Source of the DNA: Angiostrongylus vasorum
Lineage: Eukaryota; Nematoda; Chromadorea; Rhabditida; Metastrongylidae
Length of the DNA stretch: 64,000 nucleotides
Direction of reading: 5' to 3'
NCBI GenBank assembly: GCA_018806985.1
Contig: JADANN010000433.1
Coordinates: 930,001 to 994,000 of the forward strand
Every line of letters starts with the position of its first letter. Position 1 is the first letter of the stretch. The notes below the pieces were generated by a model. The model worked only from the letters and a program-made list of their open reading frames with translations, was not told where the DNA came from and searched no databases. Positions 58,800 through 64,000 of the stretch are shown one piece after another. The position numbers and the translations under genes are program-made.

Positions 58800-60500
58800 T
58801 TTATACCAATTTCGCCAATACGTCGCAATGCAAGCCATTCTCAAGCTGTTCGTAGAGCATGAAATGAAAGTAAAAAATATACTGCTTGTCGATTACGCAG
58901 CTAAAGCTGGCAAAACAGTGTCTTAATTGTTCAGTCTTTAGGTGATAGGGAAGATATTTTTTCACAAATTAGACGGTTGGCCATGGGACAGCGCTTTGCA
59001 CCAAGTCTTGTCATCGCTTTCATATTGAAAATGGAAGCTCCACTTCTCGATCGCCTACCCCACTATGCTGTCGATAAACAGACGACTCCAGCATCGTCTG
59101 TTCCACACAAAACTGGTGGACAAGTGGTTCGAGCTGTTAAATAGACAGTGAGAGTGTATAAAATTCAAGAGAGAAAAACCAACCGGGAACTGCCCTCTGT
59201 CTTTAAACATCCAAATAAGGCTTTCAGAAGGTGGATAAATAACAAAAATAGTATTTAAGAATACCGCTTCGGACCAACCAACCTTTCATCCCTCCGGTGT
59301 CGGGAAATTTGTACCGGTCTCAGAAAAAAAGAAATCACTCTCTGCAATCCAATTGAGAGCGCTCCAGCTAGGTTATTTCAGGACTCCAGAGAGAATTGCT
59401 CGATCAGCATTCTAGGACGCTCAAGATGAAATGAAAATCCTCAAACAGCAGTTAAAGCCGCACGTGAAATCGGAAGCTCTTCGTGGATAATGGATACGAG
59501 GAAACGAATTGAATGTGAGAAGTGCTAGAATCCGCACAGAAGACGTGAAGACTGGTAAAATAAAATAAAACAAAAAAACAAATTAAAACCCAAGTAGTAA
59601 AAATATAATAGTGCACTACCTCCCTCTCACCCTCCACACATGAAAAAAAGCACTCATCAAAATTTATGTACCGAACGGCTAAACGTGTGCACAGAAGAAG
59701 AGGAAACGAAGGAATCGCTAAATTTGCGCGAGCAATAGCCATTTCCAGTAGCTACGAAGAAGAAGCCACTCGGGTCAGACAAAAGCATAGGGTAGTTCCC
59801 AAAATAATATTTTGAAGCAAATTAGGATCTCTTCAGAGCTACCCTTTGTATCAAATGAAATAAGTTGCGCCATTAAGAGGTGCCTTAGAAGAAGTGGTCT
59901 TGAAGGTTTTGTAGCGGTTATTGACCTCCCACACAACACTCCACGTCGCCAACTAGTTCGTAACCGCCACTACGATCTTATGTGCAGCTCAGAAAATTGT
60001 GCGATCTGTCCTAACGAGAGAGACGAGGACTGCATGAGTTCAGGTGCAATATACCTGAGCTTGTGTAAATTATGCGGTAAGGAATACACTGGGGAAACGA
60101 GTAGACCACCTTGAGTCCACACAAAAGAATAGACGGAAAAGTTAAAATTCGACAAAATACTCCTGTTGCCACACATGAGACACAGAAGCACAATGGCGAC
60201 GATTTTGAAGTCACTTTCTGGGTTCTGACGAATGAATCAAAAACATAACGTGAAAGACTCTTGAGGGGTTTTGGATAATCTTTAAAAATCCAAAGATGAC
60301 TGGAAAGACGAATGGCTCACTGTCGCATGTGACCCGGCGCGTTTTTTTTCAAAACTGTTTTTTGACCTGAGCTGGTCTCACTCGTCATCTCACAAGAACA
60401 ACACGCAGACAGTCCCACTCGTAACACTACGGCGACTCGCTTTTCACATTAATATGGCGTTTATTTATATGTTAGGTCTTCATTAATACTATAGATATTC
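58800..60500 (+). mobile_element. Decayed Penelope-like element with RT and GIY-YIG remnants
   Basis: The reverse transcriptase remnant at 58955-59095 reads IFSQIRRLAMGQRFAPSLV and IAFILKMEAPLLDRLPHYA, the PLE motif around MGQRLAP. The linker region 59640-59800 reads KFMYRTAKRVHRRRGNEG then IAISSSYEEEATRVRQKH. The endonuclease part is open from 59812 to 60114: KRCLRRSGLEGFVAVID, RRQLVRNRHYDLMCSSENC (finger cysteines present), DCMSSGAIYLSLCKLCGKEY and TGETSRPP, where the frame stops. A SINE scrap (59270-59345) and other stops disrupt it. PLE reverse transcriptases are related to telomerase; this copy is dead. Confidence 0.8.
59270..59345 (+). repeat. SINE fragment
   Basis: ACCTTTCATCCCTCCGGTGT and GGGAAATTTGTACCGGTCTC match the SINE body (CCTTCCATCCCTCCGGGGTC). 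Only the middle part is present, inside the PLE. Confidence 0.55.
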
Positions 60501-60524
60501 CACCTATTAAAAAGGCTATTAACT

Positions 60525-60690
60525 ACAACGATGCCGAGATATTAACAAAACTTGGTCCCCAGGCCAGATCCAACCACGATTTTTCTTTCCGAGCATTACA
60601 CAGTGAGCCACGAAAGCCCTTGCTCTGCGTTCCTCTCAGCTAGTTTTCTATCTACCAGTGCCACCAGCAATCACCCGTCAAGGGGGACTG
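60525..60690. mobile_element. Foldback element, one diverged arm (M6)
   Basis: ACAACGATGCCGAGATATT, CCTCTCAGCTAGTTTTCTAT, CAGCAATCACCCGTCAAGG. Left-arm orientation, many substitutions. Confidence 0.5.
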
Positions 60691-60761
60691 ATCTGGAGGA
60701 GCCACATCTGCACTGAACCCAGTTAACATTGTGATTTCGGCTGCAGCCTCAGATTAATCGA

Positions 60762-60820
60762 TCAACAACAGCAGCCACAACAACAACAACAACAACAACA
60801 ACAGCCACAACAACAACACC

Positions 60821-60857
<37 letters not shown>

Positions 60858-60890
60858 GCAATAGCAGCAACAACAGCAACGACAACTACA
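60762..60890 (+). repeat. CAA-rich microsatellite
   Basis: About 130 bp of CAA triplets interrupted by CAG, CCA and ACC. No open reading frame of note is associated. Confidence 0.95.
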
Positions 60891-60919
60891 CCAACCTCGC
60901 ATCAGATCAACAACGGCAG

Positions 60920-62220
60920 TTCATAAGAATGCAATCCTGTTAGCGCTCTTCAACCAAGGAGTGGACTCGTCCTACATATGAATACAAATAAGCATATACA
61001 ACACAAATATACGACTTTTTTCATCGACCTTCTGCATACCCCGGAGATATAGGGTTCGAAAAAGCGTCATAGTTTTGACTTATTATTTACAGCCTACTCT
61101 TTTTAGCGGCAGGGTATGCGTTGCGAAATATAACTTTAATGATGCTGAGATATTTGCAAAACTCTGGACTGCAGGTGCCTATGGTGGGGAACGAACGAGC
61201 TATTGTCCTTTCCCGCGGAGTAGCGCGCTCACCACCACACCATGGCAAAAGATCAATAGAACTAGCTGAGAGACAGGCGAAACGAAAGACCCGCATGGTG
61301 TGGTGGTGAGCGCGCTACTCCCCGGAAAGGACAATAGCGCGTTCGTTCCCCACCATAGGCACCTGCGGTCCAGAGTTTTGCAAATATCTCAGCATCATTA
61401 AAGCGTCGCAGTATTGCCAAGGTTGTTTACTGCTGCGTTCCAGTGGATAATGAAGGCACCCGATTGGGACGATGCTCAGTGAACTCAGCGAAGTGGGAAA
61501 AGGATTGGACTGCGCATAAGTAGGACGAAGTCACATCTCGTAAAGAAACCATGCCACGAAGGAGAACAAATGAAACAGGAGAGTCCCCTGATTATGGAGA
61601 CCTCCTTGTTGGTTTACTTTGGGTGTTAAATGAACATTGAGAAAAGCATGAAGGAGAGACTATTTAGAAGAATGAGAGCAGCATGGGCCTAACTCAGGCA
61701 TCCCGAAGAAACGACAAACCATCTAACGGACCTAAAACTTCGTGAACAGCATTTCTATACAACGGCCTTTCCAGCTTTCTGTGACTCAGCAGAGAAGTGG
61801 GTTGACATTTTATCAACGTCAAAAGCTTTGCGCACCACCCATGGTGTTTGGATGATGTTTTCTGAAATTTAACCAGCACTCCCAACGGCTAGTAGCCCTG
61901 AGAGTGAGCTCAGATCTTCGAAACCTATCCCATTTTTGGGGTCTAGGAGAATATACATCGAATGCGAAGCACACATGGCAGAGCCACGTAATAAAAAAAA
62001 CTGGTTGGCAGATGAATGAAAGAAAAACATTGGAGTGGACTCCAAGAGAATGTAGGCGTCCTCTTGGAAGACTAACCAAGCAATGGTCGGACGGATTCGT
62101 GACTAATGTCAACCACATGCATTCGCGTACGAAAACGAGAGTTCGGAATGGGCCTCATGGACGTCATCGTTTTCAAAGTAGATCACTACAGTGAGCTACA
62201 ACTGAGCGAGAGAGAATTAA
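60920..62220 (+). pseudogene. RTE-1-like LINE, reverse transcriptase C-terminal half, split by a foldback element
   Basis: LLALFNQGVDSSYI precedes the foldback insertion. Joining the flanks gives VRKSVAVLPRLFTAAFQWIM, the equivalent of motif B (VRQGDTISPKLFTAALQWIM). Downstream are NIEKSMKERLFRRMRAAW, LSHFWGLGEYTSNAKHTWQS, HVIKKTGWQMNER, TLEWTPRECRRPLGRLTKQW. Motif C lies in a shifted, unreadable stretch. Several stops. Confidence 0.75.
61069..61399 (-). mobile_element. Foldback element with internal deletion (M7)
   Basis: Left: tail TGACTTATTATTTACAGCC then AATGATGCTGAGATATTTGC; right arm ends with its inverse, CTCAGCATCATT. AAAGCGTC flanks both sides (61061-61068, 61400-61407), although the first four bases on the right could belong to the element. 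The left arm is shortened at the hairpin centre. The interrupted reverse transcriptase frame fixes the insertion limits. Confidence 0.88.
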
Positions 62221-62227
62221 GTGGAAA

Positions 62228-62275
62228 TAATATTTGTGTTAGCACCACGAGTGAAGACTGTTTGTCCAAGCATTC
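62228..62275 (+). repeat. Possible R2 end fragment
   Basis: CACGAGTGAAGACTGTTTGT then CCAAGCATTCC resembles the R2 end AAGTGAGGACGGGCTGTCC. Too short for certainty. Confidence 0.3.
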
Positions 62276-62424
62276 CACTTTCAAAATGCAGGTGGATCCC
62301 TGTGAAAGACTCCCAGTTTCCGCCACGCCAATTTGAGAGAGTTTATGTAGACTGTCTGCTGGAAATCAATTCGTATTACAACCACCTGGATCTCCATAGA
62401 GGCCGACCAAGTAATTTGATATTA

Positions 62425-62600
62425 AAAACCGACTTTTTTAAACCTCAGTATGACTAATCAACATGGACTTCAGTGGTTCGGCCTCACACGAGGTTCTTTA
62501 AGAACCTTTATTTGGTTGGCGTTTCGACTTTGCTTTTGTTATCAACTTCCTGAGAGCCGACAGCAATGGAGGAAATCATCTAGGAACACTACTCTGACCT
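62425..62600 (-). repeat. PLE terminal-repeat relic
   Basis: AACCGACTTTTTTTAAACCTC, CACACGAGGTTCTTTAAGA, GGCGTTTCGACTTTGC and CTTCCTGAGAGC keep the order of the terminal repeat at 35.0 kb. The interval 62601-63629 shows no gene or repeat that I recognise. Confidence 0.5.
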
Positions 62601-63629
62601 ACTCGACATCTACGTCTACCTGCCTTCATACTAAGTTCTTGAAAATAGAGACTTGGTTCCAGAAGGCTTCTGTTTAGAAATAGGAGCATCTTAAAGGCAT
62701 ACCGAATACTCATCGACATACTTGCTCATCTCTCCACACGTTATCTATTGGAATGCAAGTTTTCCAGTCAGTGCAAGACGAACAAGATCGTGATGCCGCA
62801 CAGTGAAGAAAGTTATCTGGCGTATTGTGCACTGCTGTTTCTAGCCTGTATGAAATTTGAAAACTTTCTCCATTTTGTGGAGAAAAACGTTCTGGTCTGG
62901 CTCAGAAACGATCGCCTTCTTCGTATATTAACATTTTGAATGCTAGTTGAACGTAATTTATCTGACATCCTGATTTATATCTTCTACTATCATCCCATGT
63001 CCTAACGATTTATTGTCCGCCCCTTTGGATCGAAGCAAATTTCTGAAGTAGTCCTACGATTTATTGACTCGAAAAGTCTAGAACCATGTAACCTTTAGAG
63101 CCATTTCGCCATGTTTATATCTCGATTAGCTCGCTGGTAAACAATAATGCATTGCCAAACGACGAGGGAGGAGGAGGAATCTGATTATCCGCTACCCATG
63201 AACGTTCAGGCGTCCTAACGACGAGAAAGATAACTAACAACCCAAAATTAGGAGGAATGAATGCAGGCGTTATTTTCTGCATATTCGCCTGCTCCCATCG
63301 ATATAACCTTTAAAAAAAGTCCTTTTTTTGCAATTTTCATTAGTTTTGCTACTTTAGGTGCTCCTCAACAATTCTTTTACTCGAGTATCGGCTGGCTGAT
63401 AAGATGAAGAAGAAAAAAAAGATTTGGACGCACATCCACAAATATTCTTTCTTCGTCTCCTTCAAACTCGTGGACATCGTGCGTCATCGTTCTTATGTAG
63501 CCATTTTTCAAGAAATTTTTAAAGCAACGTATTTATTGTTTGTAATGTGAAGTGAAATACATCCTCCTGCAGAAATGATTGCTGGCTTACACAGCACCAA
63601 AATTTTGCAATACTTTTTTTTGTAGGTCT

Positions 63630-64000
63630 CGATATTCTCGTTGAGCAAACACGAGGTGTTACTTTATTTTTTATTCCGTTAAAGCTGACGTTTCAGCGGG
63701 AAAAGCAGTTGCGTAATTTGTCCTTACGCCAAGGACGGTGAATGCATGAGTTCAGGCACAATATACCTGATCTTTTGTAGTATTTGCGGCGATGAATATA
63801 TTGGCGAAACAGGCAGACCTTTATGTATCTGCATAAAAGAACATCTAGATGGCAAACGAAAAGCAAGACAAAGTAGCCCACTAGGGGCGCATACGATACA
63901 AAAAACATAGCGGAGACGATTTTGATATTAAAGTCAATATCCTCGCACAGGATGCCAAAACACCAACGCGCAAACTTCTAGACGCTTGTTGGATTAATAC
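63630..64000 (+). mobile_element. Penelope-like element, 5' inverted terminal repeat and GIY-YIG, cut by window end
   Basis: An inverted terminal-repeat piece (CAAACACGAGGTGTTACTTT, GCTGACGTTTCAGCGGG) is joined at about 63703 to coding sequence: SSCVICPYAKDGECMSSGTI, YLIFCSICGDEYIGETGRPL and CICIKEHLDGKRKARQ, followed by a stop. Both the CxxC finger and GIY-YIG core are present. The arrangement, inverted repeat then truncated coding part, is the same as in the PLE at 35 kb. Confidence 0.8.

Overview
The window looks like nuclear DNA of a parasitic strongylid nematode, most likely hookworm-like (inference). Small exons are separated by introns with GT donors and short T-rich (TT)TCAG or TTAG acceptors. 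The only host gene family is the double-domain SCP/TAPS (CAP, 'Ancylostoma secreted protein') family, and the mobile DNA is RTE-type LINEs, Penelope-like elements (PLEs) with GIY-YIG endonuclease, tRNA-derived SINEs and foldback elements. There are no rRNA genes, operons or CRISPR arrays.

Layout. 1-7367: a satellite array of 57-58 bp and 29 bp modules, cut by the window start and decaying at its right edge. 7.4-11 kb: unique DNA with SINE, PLE and repeat debris. 11.1-54.2 kb: five paralogous ASP genes with the same 12-exon structure. Copies A (11109-15199), B (20921-23942), D (44771-47048) and E (51080-54216) are on the minus strand; copy C (26438-29155) is on the plus strand. B and C are the two arms of a large inverted duplication (about 18990-24235 and 25720-30270, spacer about 1.5 kb). 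32-42 kb and 55-64 kb are mostly nested, decayed transposons.

Gene state. C reads open from signal peptide to stop through all 12 exons (445 residues predicted), but the acceptor of its exon 9 is mutated and a foldback element sits about 40 bp upstream of its ATG. B keeps its TATA-like promoter but has a +1 frameshift in exon 4. A, D and E each carry at least one +1 change, always in a homopolymer, so base errors in the sequence have to be excluded before calling them all dead. An AT-rich TATA-like motif at a constant distance upstream of the ATG is shared by A, B, D and E.

Mobile DNA. Insertions can be ordered. A PLE and a SINE entered only the left arm of the inverted duplication; the foldback element entered only the right arm. 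A PLE with inverted terminal repeats sits inside an RTE endonuclease gene, and each of its terminal repeats contains a complete hammerhead-ribozyme core. A foldback element splits an RTE reverse transcriptase. A PLE lies inside an intron of ASP copy E.
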